64,000 nucleotides of DNA, from contig NZ_JAFBEB010000002.1 of assembly GCF_016908525.1 (NCBI RefSeq), forward strand, positions 186,001 to 250,000. Reading direction: 5' to 3'. Origin of the DNA: Brevibacillus fulvus. Its GTDB lineage: Bacteria; Bacillota; Bacilli; Brevibacillales; Brevibacillaceae. Both the position numbers and the translations under genes were made by a program. The notes beneath the pieces were generated by a model. The model searched no databases. It was not told the origin of the DNA and worked only from the letters and a program-made list of their open reading frames with translations. Below, in pieces: positions 43,528-53,024 of the stretch (position 1 is the stretch's first letter; each line of letters begins with the position of its first letter).

Positions 43528-44892
43528 ATGAAAAACGTTCAAGATCAAACCATCGTTGTACTCGGCCTGGCGAAAAGCGGTGTAGCAGTTGCCAAACTGT
43601 TGCACCGCTTTGGCGCTCATGTTGTCGTGAATGACCAAAAACCGCGGGAGCAGGCAAACGGAATTGAAGAGCTGGAAGCGTTGGGCATCGAGGTGATTAC
43701 CGGCCACCATCCGGACAACATCGTCCATTCCGGTGTTGCGCTGGTCGTGAAAAACCCGGGTATTCCTTATGAAGCTGCGCCGGTGGCCAAAGCGCTCAGC
43801 CTGGGGATACCGGTCGTAACCGAGGTGGAGATCGCCTACCAGCTTTCCAAGGCGCCGATTATCGGGATAACCGGTTCCAATGGCAAGACGACCACGACGA
43901 CATTGGTGGGGCTTATCTTGCAGCAAGCGGCGGTTGACGCTGTCGTCGGCGGCAATATTGGCACGGTTTTGTGCGAATTAGCGGAAAAGGTAACGGCAGA
44001 CCAGTACCTGGTCGCCGAGTTGAGCAGTTTCCAACTGATGGGGACGCAAGCGTTTCGTCCGCATATTGCCGCGCTGCTGAACCTTTATCCGGCCCATCTT
44101 GATTATCATCACGGCATGGAGCAATATTTGGCGGCAAAAATGAAAATATTCGCCAATCAGACCGCTGACGATTTTGCGATTGTGCCGTATGATCAGCCGG
44201 AACTGCGCGGCAACTTTGAACATTTGGCGGCGCAAACTTACTACTTCAGCAAACAGCAAAAGGTGTCGCCCGGCGTTTATGTCGAAGCAGACAAGATTTG
44301 GTTCAGTTCCCATTCGGGAGCGGTCGAAGAAATCATGCCGGTCGCGCAATTGTCGGTTCCGCATCTGGACAACGCGCTGGCGGCGATTGCGATCTGCAAA
44401 TTGGCCGGTGCCGACAACGAGTCGATCGTCCAGGTGCTGTCGACGTTTCCTGGGGTAGAACACCGCATGGAATATGTGGATACGGTAAACGGTGTGAAAT
44501 ATTACAATGATTCGAAAGCGACCAATCCGGAAGCGGCCTCGCGTGCCATCCAGGCCTTTTCGGAACCGGTGGTCTTGATCGCCGGCGGATTGGATCGCGG
44601 CGTGGACTTTCACGAATTGGTCCCCTTGTTTAAGCAGCATCTGAAAGCGCTGATCGCCTTGGGGCAAACAGGCGAAATTCTCATGGCGCGGGCGGCGGAG
44701 GCGGGAATTAGCGAGCGCATCCTTGTCGATACTGTGGACAACGCCGTTCTTGCAGCGGCTTCCATTGCCAAGCCGGGGGATGTGGTGTTGCTCAGTCCCG
44801 CCTGTGCCAGTTGGGACATGTTCCCATCGTTTGAGGTAAGGGGAAGCATGTTTAAGGACGGTGTGCATAGACTTAAAACAAGCCTAGCATAA
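43528..44892 (+). CDS. murD: UDP-MurNAc-L-alanine:D-glutamate ligase
   Basis: 454 residues from ATG 43528; the GAGGTG ribosome site overlaps the mraY stop codon. Motifs: ATP site GITGSNGKTTTTTL (about 115), NLYPAHLDYH, YYNDSKATNPEA and the final SPACASWDMF. It adds D-glutamate to the stem peptide. Confidence 0.98.
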   Translation: MKNVQDQTIVVLGLAKSGVAVAKLLHRFGAHVVVNDQKPREQANGIEELEALGIEVITGHHPDNIVHSGVALVVKNPGIPYEAAPVAKALSLGIPVVTEVEIAYQLSKAPIIGITGSNGKTTTTTLVGLILQQAAVDAVVGGNIGTVLCELAEKVTADQYLVAELSSFQLMGTQAFRPHIAALLNLYPAHLDYHHGMEQYLAAKMKIFANQTADDFAIVPYDQPELRGNFEHLAAQTYYFSKQQKVSPGVYVEADKIWFSSHSGAVEEIMPVAQLSVPHLDNALAAIAICKLAGADNESIVQVLSTFPGVEHRMEYVDTVNGVKYYNDSKATNPEAASRAIQAFSEPVVLIAGGLDRGVDFHELVPLFKQHLKALIALGQTGEILMARAAEAGISERILVDTVDNAVLAAASIAKPGDVVLLSPACASWDMFPSFEVRGSMFKDGVHRLKTSLA

Positions 44893-44958
44893 CGACCGTC
44901 CTGCAAGTTTGCCCGTTGATTGGGGTGAAAGGGACGGAGGAAGAAAGGATGTCCCTGG

Positions 44959-46050
44959 ATGAACAAGGTAAGATCGGCCCCTGACTTTGTGATGATTTTC
45001 GCTACCCTTTTTTTGCTGGGAATCGGTATCGTCATGGTTTATAGCGCAAGCGCGGTTTATGCGCAAAATACGTTTCAGGACCCCTACTATTTTACAAAGC
45101 GGCAACTGATATTTGCCTTGCTGGGAATTACATCGATGTATATCACCATGAACATTGATTACTGGGTATGGAAAAAGTGGGCAAAAACCGGCTTTTTGAT
45201 CAGCATTGCCCTGCTGGTGCTCGTTTTGTTAATCGGCCGGGAAGTCAACGGTTCGAGAAGCTGGCTCGGTTTCGGTTCCTTCGGCATTCAGCCGGGCGAG
45301 TTTGCCAAGTTGGGCGTCGCTGCTTTTTTGTCCAAATGGCTGAGCGACAATCAGAAACAAATCGTTTTGTTTCGCACTGGACTGCTGCCGGCTTTGGCGA
45401 TTCCGCTCAGTTGTTTTGCCCTGATTATGCTCCAGCCGGATTTGGGAACAGGAACCGTATTAATGGGAACCGCCATTTTGGTCATTTTTGTGGCGGGCGC
45501 GAGAATCAGCCATTATCTCGCTCTCGGTATGCTGGGTGTCGCCGGGTTTGTCGGGTTGATTTTATCCGCTCCGTATCGGATGGCGCGAATTACCGCCTTT
45601 ATTGATCCGTGGCAGGACCCGTTGGGCGCGGGCTATCAAATCATTCAGTCGCTCTATGCGATCGGACCGGGCGGTTTGCTAGGTCTCGGATTGGGACAAA
45701 GCCGACAAAAGTTTTCTTATCTGCCCGAGCCGTACAACGATTTCATCTTCTCGATCATTGCCGAAGAACTGGGATTCGTTGGCGGCACGATCGTCCTGCT
45801 CTTGTTCTTGCTGCTTCTCTGGAGAGGGATGCGGACGGCGATCACGGCACCCGATCTGTTCGGCAATTTGCTGGCGCTCAGCATCATCGGCATGATCGCG
45901 ATTCAAGTCGTGATCAATGTCGGGGTCGTTACCGGCATGTTTCCGGTGACTGGTATTACCCTGCCGTTCTTAAGCTATGGCGGTTCATCGCTTACCTTGA
46001 TACTGACCGGGGTTGGCGTGCTGCTCAACATTTCGCGGTTTTCCAGGTAG
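44959..46050 (+). CDS. spoVE: SEDS-family glycosyltransferase SpoVE/FtsW
   Basis: 363 residues with about ten membrane helices. Motifs: VMVYSASAVYAQN, GSRSWLGFGSFGIQPGEFAK, QPDLGTGTVL, FIFSIIAEELGFVGG and GITLPFLSYGGSSL. SEDS proteins polymerise glycan from lipid II with class B PBPs. Order after murD and pairing with SpoVD point to SpoVE, though FtsW cannot be excluded. It is followed by a terminator, where murG would be expected. Confidence 0.92.
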   Translation: MNKVRSAPDFVMIFATLFLLGIGIVMVYSASAVYAQNTFQDPYYFTKRQLIFALLGITSMYITMNIDYWVWKKWAKTGFLISIALLVLVLLIGREVNGSRSWLGFGSFGIQPGEFAKLGVAAFLSKWLSDNQKQIVLFRTGLLPALAIPLSCFALIMLQPDLGTGTVLMGTAILVIFVAGARISHYLALGMLGVAGFVGLILSAPYRMARITAFIDPWQDPLGAGYQIIQSLYAIGPGGLLGLGLGQSRQKFSYLPEPYNDFIFSIIAEELGFVGGTIVLLLFLLLLWRGMRTAITAPDLFGNLLALSIIGMIAIQVVINVGVVTGMFPVTGITLPFLSYGGSSLTLILTGVGVLLNISRFSR

Positions 46051-46088
46051 CCTGGTGAAAACAAGCAAATCCATGACTGATTTCCGGC

Positions 46089-46124
46089 GCTTGCGGCAGA
46101 CTTTTGTCGCAAGCTCCCTTTTTG
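46089..46124 (+). terminator. Terminator between spoVE and murB
   Basis: GCTTGCGGC and GTCGCAAGC (one G-U) around 8 bases, then TCCCTTTTT. It splits the dcw cluster into two transcription units. Confidence 0.65.
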
Positions 46125-46303
46125 TTCAGACAAAGACAAAGACGGCCTTCGCGGGGAGGAGTTTTGCCGTTGCAGGCGAACTGAGTAAAAGCGCGATTTT
46201 TTGCAGCGCTTTTCACCCTGTTTTTACCTTTTTCAAAACATGATGGGCGACTGTCACGCCCTTTTAGGCGTTCGCATAGTATGGAGCAAACACGTGATAA
46301 GGC

Positions 46304-46318
46304 CTAGGTCCGACCTAG
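46304..46318 (+). promoter_or_regulatory. Short palindrome upstream of murB
   Basis: CTAGGTC-C-GACCTAG, 24 bases before the murB ATG and just upstream of its ribosome site. Confidence 0.35.
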
Positions 46319-46341
46319 CATTTCAACTCAGGAGGTTCTTT

Positions 46342-47247
46342 ATGAAACAGATCGCAGAAGAGCTCATGCAAGCAGGTGTTGGAAAAGTATTGTGCCATGA
46401 ACCTCTCGCCAACCATACGACATGGCGGATCGGGGGTCCTGCTGATTTGTTAATCCAACCAAAAGATAAAGCTGCATTGCAGTTAGCCGTTCAAATCATC
46501 CATCGTCACAGTATTCCTTGGAGTGTTATCGGGCGCGGTTCTAACCTTCTAGTGAGGGATGGAGGGATTCGCGGAGCCGTGCTTAAAGTGGCTGAGGGCT
46601 TAAGTCACTGCGAATTCAGGGGCGAAGAGGTGTGTGTTGGTGCCGGGTATTCCATGATCCGCCTGGCGATGGAAGCTGGCAAAAAAGGATTAACAGGATT
46701 GGAGTTTGCGGGGGGGATACCCGGTTCGGTTGGCGGCGCAGTTTACATGAATGCGGGTGCACACGGATCAGATCTTTCACGTATTCTTAAAGAAGCCGAA
46801 ATCCTCTTCGACACTGGCGAGACTATGGTGCTGACAAAAGCGCAAATGGAATTCAGCTACCGCACATCGCTGTTACAAAAAAGAAAAGGCGTAGTGCTGG
46901 AGGCGACCTTCCAGTTGCAAAGCGGAGATCGCAAGGAGATTGCAGCTGTTTTGGCAAAATACAAAGATCGGCGGCGTGTAACACAGCCTTTGCAGTTGCC
47001 CTGTGCGGGCAGTGTCTTTCGCAATCCTCCAGGCGATCATGCAGGACGCTTGATTGAAGCGGCAGGATTAAAAGGATACCGCTATGGAGGCGCGCAGGTC
47101 TCAGAAGTTCACGCCAACTTTATCGTCAATCGCGGAGGTGCCACGGCTACCGACGTCCTCACCCTGATGGAGCATGTTCAGACAACAGTCAAAGAAAAAT
47201 TCGGCTTTGATCTGCATCCAGAAGTATTGGTGGTGGGCGAGGGGTAA
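46342..47247 (+). CDS. murB: UDP-N-acetylenolpyruvoylglucosamine reductase
   Basis: 301 residues from ATG 46342 (AGGAGG 6 bases upstream; frame opens at 46201). FAD-binding motifs: NHTTWRIGGPADLLI, VIGRGSNLLVRDGG, GIPGSVGGAVYMNAGAHG, and the catalytic region PCAGSVFRNP with QVSEVHANFIVN. It reduces enolpyruvyl-UDP-GlcNAc to UDP-MurNAc, after MurA, whose gene follows 15 bases later. Confidence 0.97.
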   Translation: MKQIAEELMQAGVGKVLCHEPLANHTTWRIGGPADLLIQPKDKAALQLAVQIIHRHSIPWSVIGRGSNLLVRDGGIRGAVLKVAEGLSHCEFRGEEVCVGAGYSMIRLAMEAGKKGLTGLEFAGGIPGSVGGAVYMNAGAHGSDLSRILKEAEILFDTGETMVLTKAQMEFSYRTSLLQKRKGVVLEATFQLQSGDRKEIAAVLAKYKDRRRVTQPLQLPCAGSVFRNPPGDHAGRLIEAAGLKGYRYGGAQVSEVHANFIVNRGGATATDVLTLMEHVQTTVKEKFGFDLHPEVLVVGEG

Positions 47248-47262
47248 CACGGAGGTGAAAGT

Positions 47263-48519
47263 TTGGATACTTTTACTATCGAAGGAGGAAAACCATTATC
47301 CGGCTCTCTTCGAATCCAAGGAGCAAAAAATGCTGCCCTCCCAATTTTAGCCGCCTCTGTATTGGCAGAAGGGCAATTTCATATTTATGACGTTCCCCAT
47401 CTGAAAGATATTGAAGTGATGGCGCAAATTTTAACGGCTCTCGGAGCAACCGTGACGCATCAGGATGGCTGTGTCACACTCGATACAACCTCGGTTTCCC
47501 GTTCGCAAATACCGGAAGATTTAATGGGGCAGATGCGTTCTTCCATCTTTCTTGCCGGACCGCTGCTGGCTCGATTGGGGGAAGTAACCATATCCCGTCC
47601 GGGGGGATGCATGATTGGTGAACGGCGGATTGATATGCATCTTTCCGGCTTGCAATCGCTGGGAGCAAAAATGGAGGAAGCGGAAGGGTGCATTGTTTTT
47701 CGAGCGAAACAATTGCGCGGCGCCACGATTTTTCTCTCCTTTCCCAGCGTGGGAGCGACCGAGAACATTATGATGGCGGCAGTGCTGGCAAAAGGGACGA
47801 CACGTATTTGCAATGCCGCTCGTGAACCGGAAATCGTCGATTTGCAAAACTTTTTGAATGCAATGGGCGCGCGAATTCGCGGAGCAGGAACGGATACGAT
47901 TGAAATAAACGGCGTTCCCAAGCTGCGTCCTGTCAGTTATCGGGTGATACCGGACCGGATTGTCGCCGGTACGCATATCCTCGCTGTCGGTTCGGCACAA
48001 GGCCACATTCAGCTAAGCAACACCATCCCGGAACACCTGACAGCATTGATCGAGATTGCCCGAAGTTGTGGTGTTGAAATCAAAACCCACCATGATATAA
48101 TGGAAGTCAAAAGCACTTCCCGATCACGTTCGTATGATCGAGTGATTACTTCTCCCTATCCGGGATTCCCCACAGATCTGCAAGCGCAGATTATGGTTTT
48201 TCTTTCCCAAGCAAGAGGGACTAGTGTGATCAAGGAGACCGTTTTTGACGGAAGGTTTCGACATGTTAATGAATTGACGCGAATGGGTGCCTCCATTTAT
48301 GTGGATTTGGGTTCGGCGATTGTCCGGGGCGTGAACAAATTGACCGGCACGACAGTGGAAGCGACCGACTTGCGCGCTGGAGCCGCGCTCGTACTGGCCG
48401 GCTTGGCCGCCGAGGGAACGACGACCGTTGAACAAATCCATCATATCGATCGTGGTTACGATCGGCTGGAACTGCAGTTGCAGCAGTTGGGAGCAAATAT
48501 TGCGCGCGTATCCATGTAA
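47263..48519 (+). CDS. murA: UDP-N-acetylglucosamine 1-carboxyvinyltransferase
   Basis: 418 residues from TTG 47263 (GGAGGTG 5 bases upstream). Signature SGSLRIQGAKNAALPILAAS; the fosfomycin-target cysteine is Cys116 in SRPGGCMIGERRID. Later RAGAALVLAGLAAEG. It makes the first committed step of peptidoglycan. In B. subtilis no murA lies here; placing murB and murA side by side couples successive steps. Confidence 0.97.
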   Translation: MDTFTIEGGKPLSGSLRIQGAKNAALPILAASVLAEGQFHIYDVPHLKDIEVMAQILTALGATVTHQDGCVTLDTTSVSRSQIPEDLMGQMRSSIFLAGPLLARLGEVTISRPGGCMIGERRIDMHLSGLQSLGAKMEEAEGCIVFRAKQLRGATIFLSFPSVGATENIMMAAVLAKGTTRICNAAREPEIVDLQNFLNAMGARIRGAGTDTIEINGVPKLRPVSYRVIPDRIVAGTHILAVGSAQGHIQLSNTIPEHLTALIEIARSCGVEIKTHHDIMEVKSTSRSRSYDRVITSPYPGFPTDLQAQIMVFLSQARGTSVIKETVFDGRFRHVNELTRMGASIYVDLGSAIVRGVNKLTGTTVEATDLRAGAALVLAGLAAEGTTTVEQIHHIDRGYDRLELQLQQLGANIARVSM

Positions 48520-48537
48520 GATCTTTCTATAACATAT

Positions 48538-48604
48538 AAAGTGAATCCACAGGTATTCACTTTGCAGATCAAAGAGAAAAGCGGCATATCCCTTATGCCG
48601 CTTT
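48538..48604 (+). terminator. Two successive hairpins after murA
   Basis: AAAGTGAAT/ATTCACTTT (48538-48563) and AAAGCGGCATA/TATGCCGCTTT (48578-48604), the second followed by CCCTCTTTC. They separate murA from divIB. Confidence 0.65.
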
Positions 48605-48729
48605 CCCTCTTTCTGCTTGAGAAACCGGCGAGGCGGCAGTATTCAGCCTGGCCAGGCGCAGGCCGAAGGGACCGCTTTGGCAAAATTTGATCAATTATCA
48701 TCAATCCAGAGGTAACCGGAGGGGTGAAC

Positions 48730-49659
48730 ATGGCCGTTTACCAAGAACGAATCCCGCATGTGAAGCAGCAATTGCCAAAGAAAAGAAGCAACCGCAAACT
48801 TTTGTTCATTTTACTCCTTTTTTTTCTGGCCATCTTAGTCGTAATCTTTATTCGTTCCCCTTATAGCAAAGTCAGCGAAATTCAGGTTTACGGAAACGAC
48901 ACGTATACCAAGGAAGAAATCGTCAAAGCCTCGGGCTTGAACGTTGGCATGCAGTTTTTAAATGTCTGGGAAAGCCAGGTGAGAGAGAATTTGAAGAGCC
49001 TGAAGGGGATCAGTGCCGTTTCCCTTGTGCGCCAATTTCCCGGCATCATTCAGCTGCGGGTCGAAGAATTCGATCGGGTAGCTTACACGACAACTTCGCA
49101 AGGGCAGCGCTATCCGTTGCTGCAGAATGGGGAAGTGCTCAAACAGGTCGACTTTTCCAAGCGCATGTTGGACAGGCCATTGATTTTGCAGTGGAACTCG
49201 CCTGAATTGCTGCCGCAGCTAGCCAAAGCGTTGGCCAACATTTCGCCGGCAATCCTTGGAGAGATTTCCGATATTTCCTTAACGCCGACGGCATATGATA
49301 AACAGCGAATTATCCTGCATATGCGCGATGGCAACGAAGTGCGCAGCGTTTTGTACAAACTCGATCAAATGATCGTTTGGTATCCGGGGATTGTCAAGCA
49401 GATTCCCGAGGGGGAAAAAGGGATTGTCTCCTTGTTTGAACGACCTTGGTTTGTCAAATATGGCACACCGGAACAAACGGCAGCGGACACCGATAGCGGG
49501 CAGTCGCCGGATTCCGCGGCTGATGAAACATCCGAGACATCCGGACAGATTTCCGCTGAGGGCGGGACGCAGGCGGAAGAACAGCCAAACGAAGACCAGG
49601 AAGCGGAATCGGAGCGGCAAGATCAGACTGACCAATCGACAGAGATTAACTTTGAATAA
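48730..49659 (+). CDS. divIB: Cell division protein DivIB/FtsQ
   Basis: 309 residues from ATG 48730 (GGAGGGG 5 bases upstream). Short basic cytoplasmic part, one membrane helix at about 23-42, a POTRA domain (VSEIQVYGNDTYTKEEIVKA), the FtsQ beta domain, and a long acidic Gln/Glu-rich tail. It stabilises FtsL and DivIC at the septum. Confidence 0.95.
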   Translation: MAVYQERIPHVKQQLPKKRSNRKLLFILLLFFLAILVVIFIRSPYSKVSEIQVYGNDTYTKEEIVKASGLNVGMQFLNVWESQVRENLKSLKGISAVSLVRQFPGIIQLRVEEFDRVAYTTTSQGQRYPLLQNGEVLKQVDFSKRMLDRPLILQWNSPELLPQLAKALANISPAILGEISDISLTPTAYDKQRIILHMRDGNEVRSVLYKLDQMIVWYPGIVKQIPEGEKGIVSLFERPWFVKYGTPEQTAADTDSGQSPDSAADETSETSGQISAEGGTQAEEQPNEDQEAESERQDQTDQSTEINFE

Positions 49660-49672
49660 AAGGTGAAAGCAG

Positions 49673-50392
49673 ATGGGAAAACACAAATTTCATCTCTATC
49701 TAACGCTTGTAACATTCGCGACCGGATTTTTGATGGCCAGTGCGATCGAAACGACCAAGTTTAGCCGGACCCAGCAACAGAACAGCCAGCAGCAGGAGCA
49801 AGAGACCCAATTAACCGAACGGATTTTGGCTGAAAAGGAACGGAATCAAGATCTGGAACAGCAGTTGCTCGACTTGCAGAAATCGGTCGGCAAAGTGGAA
49901 GAGGAAATGGCGCAACGCCAGTCGGAAGCGGCTGGTATCCTCGACCAGCTGGAAGCGGCGCGGATGTTGGCAGGTGTCGTTCCGGTCGAAGGTCCCGGCA
50001 TTGAAGTGACCATGCAGGACAACGAAAAAGCATCCGAAGCGCCGGATGTGATCAACTATATCGTCCACGAGCAGGATGTGCGCCTGGTTGTAAACGAACT
50101 GCGAGCGGCAGGGGCGGAAGCGATCAGCATCAATGGCCAACGGCTGGTCAGCAACTCAGCCATCCGCTGTGTCGGGCCAACCATTATTGTGAACGGGATC
50201 AAATCTGCCGCACCGTTTGTCATAACCGCAATCGGCGATCCGAATACAATGGAAAACGCGTTGAATTTGCCAGGCGGTGTTCTGCAAAGTTTGCAAGATT
50301 TTGTCCAGATTGACGTAGCCAAAAAGGATAAGGTTCAATTGCCGGCGTTTGTCGGTGATGTCAAGTTTGAAACTTCTGATCAAATCGGATAA
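49673..50392 (+). CDS. ylxW: DUF881 protein (YlxW-type)
   Basis: 239 residues from ATG 49673. N-terminal membrane helix, coiled coil (about 35-95), then the DUF881 domain: EGPGIEVTMQDNEK, then VVNELRAAGAEAISINGQRL and APFVITAIGDPNTMENAL. Two DUF881 genes in a row are found before sbp-ftsA-ftsZ in many Bacillales. Function unknown, probably membrane-envelope. Confidence 0.9.
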   Translation: MGKHKFHLYLTLVTFATGFLMASAIETTKFSRTQQQNSQQQEQETQLTERILAEKERNQDLEQQLLDLQKSVGKVEEEMAQRQSEAAGILDQLEAARMLAGVVPVEGPGIEVTMQDNEKASEAPDVINYIVHEQDVRLVVNELRAAGAEAISINGQRLVSNSAIRCVGPTIIVNGIKSAAPFVITAIGDPNTMENALNLPGGVLQSLQDFVQIDVAKKDKVQLPAFVGDVKFETSDQIG

Positions 50393-50405
50393 GGAAGCGT
50401 TTGCT

Positions 50406-51158
50406 ATGTTGCCCAAAAACCGTAAAATTGCATTTATTCTTACGATCATTAGTGCTATTATAGGTATTATGTTGACTGTTCAATTGCGCAGCAATTTACA
50501 TCCGATCAAGGCTGAATCACGAAGTGTTTCTGAACTGAGAACGACTTTGCAGAAAGAATTGGAAAAACATAAAAGCTTGTTGGCCGATATATCGAAATAT
50601 AACCAGCTGTTTTATCAATACGAGACAGCCCTTGACACGGACGAGAGCGTTTCTGTGATGAAGGAGGAGCTGTCAAGAACGCGGCGGTTGGCGGGTCTGG
50701 TCAGCGTCGAAGGGAAGGGCGCAGTCATTCGGATCGTGGATGCTCCTCCGCTGCCGGAACAAGCGGCAGTTGACGGTGATCTGATGAGCGGAGATAATCA
50801 GACTAGCTATCAGATCGATGACGAAGATTTGCGTTGGGTCGCGAACAGCTTGTTTGCCAACGGGGCCAAAGCCGTGTCCCTCAACGGCCATCGGCTCATT
50901 TCGACAACGGCCATCCGCAGCGTTGGCCAGTCGATTCAGGTGGATACCAAATTTGTTCAGCCCCCGTACGAGTTCAAGGCGTTGGGAGAGCCGGACGTCC
51001 TGATCTCCGGTCTTAAGCTGGAAGGGATCGAGGAAAACTTTCAGCTCGCCAACAAAAAAATCGTCTTTGAAGAAAGCGACCGCCTTGTCGTTCCCGCCTA
51101 TAGTGAACAACGGACGATCCGATTTATGAAACCAGTTAAGTCAAAAGGAGATCAATAA
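50406..51158 (+). CDS. ylxX: DUF881 protein (second copy)
   Basis: 250 residues from ATG 50406 (AAGGAAG 8 bases upstream; frame opens at 50349). Same layout as the previous gene: membrane helix (IAFILTIISAIIGIMLTV), coiled coil, then VEGKGAVIRIVDAPP, VANSLFANGAKAVSLNGHRL and a KALGEPDVLISGLKLEG strand. It is 13 bases after the first copy, so a heteromeric partner is likely. Confidence 0.88.
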   Translation: MLPKNRKIAFILTIISAIIGIMLTVQLRSNLHPIKAESRSVSELRTTLQKELEKHKSLLADISKYNQLFYQYETALDTDESVSVMKEELSRTRRLAGLVSVEGKGAVIRIVDAPPLPEQAAVDGDLMSGDNQTSYQIDDEDLRWVANSLFANGAKAVSLNGHRLISTTAIRSVGQSIQVDTKFVQPPYEFKALGEPDVLISGLKLEGIEENFQLANKKIVFEESDRLVVPAYSEQRTIRFMKPVKSKGDQ

Positions 51159-51160
51159 GC

Positions 51161-51508
51161 ATGTGGCTTCCCGTTCTAGGACTTGTTTTCGGGATCGTGA
51201 TAGGCTTTCTGCTCGATTGGCGAGTGCCTCAAGAATACAGCAGTTATTTATCGATTGCACTTCTTGCCGGACTGGACACGATCTTTGGCGGCATTCGCTC
51301 CTATCTGGAGCGTACCTTTAATGTGAGAATATTTATGTCAGGATTTTTCTTCAATACCTTGTTTGCAGCTGGTTTGGCGTTTATCGGTGCATTTTTGGGC
51401 ATCGACTTGTATCTGGCCGCGATTGTAGCGTTCGGTGTAAGATTGTTTAACAATCTTGCCGTGATTCGCCGAATCATTTTGTATAAATGGATAAGCCAAA
51501 AGGAGTAA
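51161..51508 (+). CDS. sbp: Small basic membrane protein Sbp
   Basis: 115 residues, four membrane segments, starting MWLPVLGLVFGIVIGFLLDW. The DTIFGGIRSYLE and FGVRLFNNLAVIRR stretches mark the small basic protein family found before ftsA. Starts 2 bases after the previous stop. Function unknown. Confidence 0.92.
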   Translation: MWLPVLGLVFGIVIGFLLDWRVPQEYSSYLSIALLAGLDTIFGGIRSYLERTFNVRIFMSGFFFNTLFAAGLAFIGAFLGIDLYLAAIVAFGVRLFNNLAVIRRIILYKWISQKE

Positions 51509-51553
51509 AGTATAGGTAAATATAATTATTTTCCAAAAAAATTCATCAGGAAA

Positions 51554-51582
51554 AAAGGGAATGGTTGTCCTGTGTGGAATAA
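51554..51582 (+). promoter_or_regulatory. Candidate sigma-H promoter of ftsAZ
   Basis: AAAGGGAAT (51554-51562), 11-bp spacer, GTGGAATAA (51574-51582), against RNAGGAWWW and RNNGAATWW: one mismatch. In B. subtilis ftsAZ has a sigma-H promoter for sporulation septation. Confidence 0.55.
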
Positions 51583-51642
51583 ATTATGCAGGTGTCTTCA
51601 TAAAAGATATTTTTACTCTGTAGCAAGGGAGGTGTCACAGGT

Positions 51643-52902
51643 TTGGTGAGTAACAACAACGAACTTATCGTCAGCTTAGATATCGGAACGTCAAAAGTTC
51701 GCGTCATGATTGGTGAAGTGAACAACGGTACGATTAACATCATTGGAGTTGGACAAGCCCACTCTGAAGGGATCAAAAAAGGGACCATTGTCGACATTGA
51801 CCAAACCGTGCATGCCATCCGAGAAGCTGTTGACCATGCTGAGCGTATGGTTGGCGTTTCGATTGAAGAAGTGTATGTGGGAATCACCGGAAATCATATT
51901 GAGCTGCATGAAACACAAGGGGTTGTCGCTGTTTCCAGCGAAGATCGGGAAATCCGTGATGAGGATATCCAACGTGTCATTCAGGCATCGAAAGTGGTTG
52001 CGATACCGCCTGATCGTGAAATAATCGAAGTGGTGCCAAAGGAGTATATCGTTGATGGTCAATGTGGGATAAAAGACCCACGCGGAATGATTGGCGTGCG
52101 TCTCGAAATGGAAGGAACCATCGTCACCGGTTCCAAGACAGTAGTACATAATATTGTGCGCTGTGCGGAAAGAACCAAATTGCGCGTTTCTGGGATTTTT
52201 CTGCAACCGTTGGCATCCAGCTATGTCGCTTTGTCCAAAGATGATAAAAACATGGGTGTCGTACTCGTTGACATAGGAGCGGGTTCAACTACGATCGGAG
52301 TGTTTGAACAAGGACAACTTGCAAACACCACGGTAATTGGCATTGGTGGCGACCATATTACTAACGACATCGCTCTTGGATTGCGCACTCAAACGGAAGT
52401 GGCTGACAAAGTCAAAATCAAGAATGGTTGTGCCTTGATTGATGAGGCATCGGAGGATGTGAAATTTAAGGTTTCACGAATTGGCAGCGAGGTGGAAAAA
52501 CAATTCACTCAGGTTGATTTGGCCAATATTATCGAACCGCGGGCTGCAGAGATTTTCCAATTGGTAGAAGAAGCTGTATTCCGAATGGGGTTCCGCGATG
52601 AAATTGCCGGCGGTTATGTTCTTACCGGTGGTACTGTCGCCATGCCTGGTATGCTTGAATTAGCCAAGGAAGAATTGAATGCTCCAGTTCGCATCGCCAT
52701 CCCTGACTATATCGGGGTTCGTGATCCTTCTTATATAACAGGTGTCGGGTTGATCCAGTACGCTCTTCATCAAATGGAGCGATCCAGCAAGAAGGTGGCA
52801 AGTCCGTTCAAAAAAGAAAGCAAACCGGGACTGAGCAGCAAACAAAAAGAGCAGGGAAATTTGTTGGAAAAAGTGAAAAATTGGTTTAGTGAATTTATTT
52901 AA
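51643..52902 (+). CDS. ftsA: Cell division protein FtsA
   Basis: 419 residues from TTG 51643 (GGAGGTG 8 bases upstream; GTG 51646 possible). Actin-like fold with VSLDIGTSKVRVMIGE, VDIGAGSTTIGVF and GGYVLTGGTVAMPG. The amphipathic C-terminus (EKVKNWFSEFI) tethers the Z ring to the membrane. Co-transcribed with ftsZ. Confidence 0.97.
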   Translation: MVSNNNELIVSLDIGTSKVRVMIGEVNNGTINIIGVGQAHSEGIKKGTIVDIDQTVHAIREAVDHAERMVGVSIEEVYVGITGNHIELHETQGVVAVSSEDREIRDEDIQRVIQASKVVAIPPDREIIEVVPKEYIVDGQCGIKDPRGMIGVRLEMEGTIVTGSKTVVHNIVRCAERTKLRVSGIFLQPLASSYVALSKDDKNMGVVLVDIGAGSTTIGVFEQGQLANTTVIGIGGDHITNDIALGLRTQTEVADKVKIKNGCALIDEASEDVKFKVSRIGSEVEKQFTQVDLANIIEPRAAEIFQLVEEAVFRMGFRDEIAGGYVLTGGTVAMPGMLELAKEELNAPVRIAIPDYIGVRDPSYITGVGLIQYALHQMERSSKKVASPFKKESKPGLSSKQKEQGNLLEKVKNWFSEFI

Positions 52903-53024
52903 GGCCAGGCTAGGTGGCAATCGTGACGCAATCGTAAACGGGGAAACAGGAGCAACGCCTTTCCGCAGCTGAAAGATGCAATGGGATGCTCTTCTGACTG
53001 AAATTATGAGGAGGAACTGGCAAA

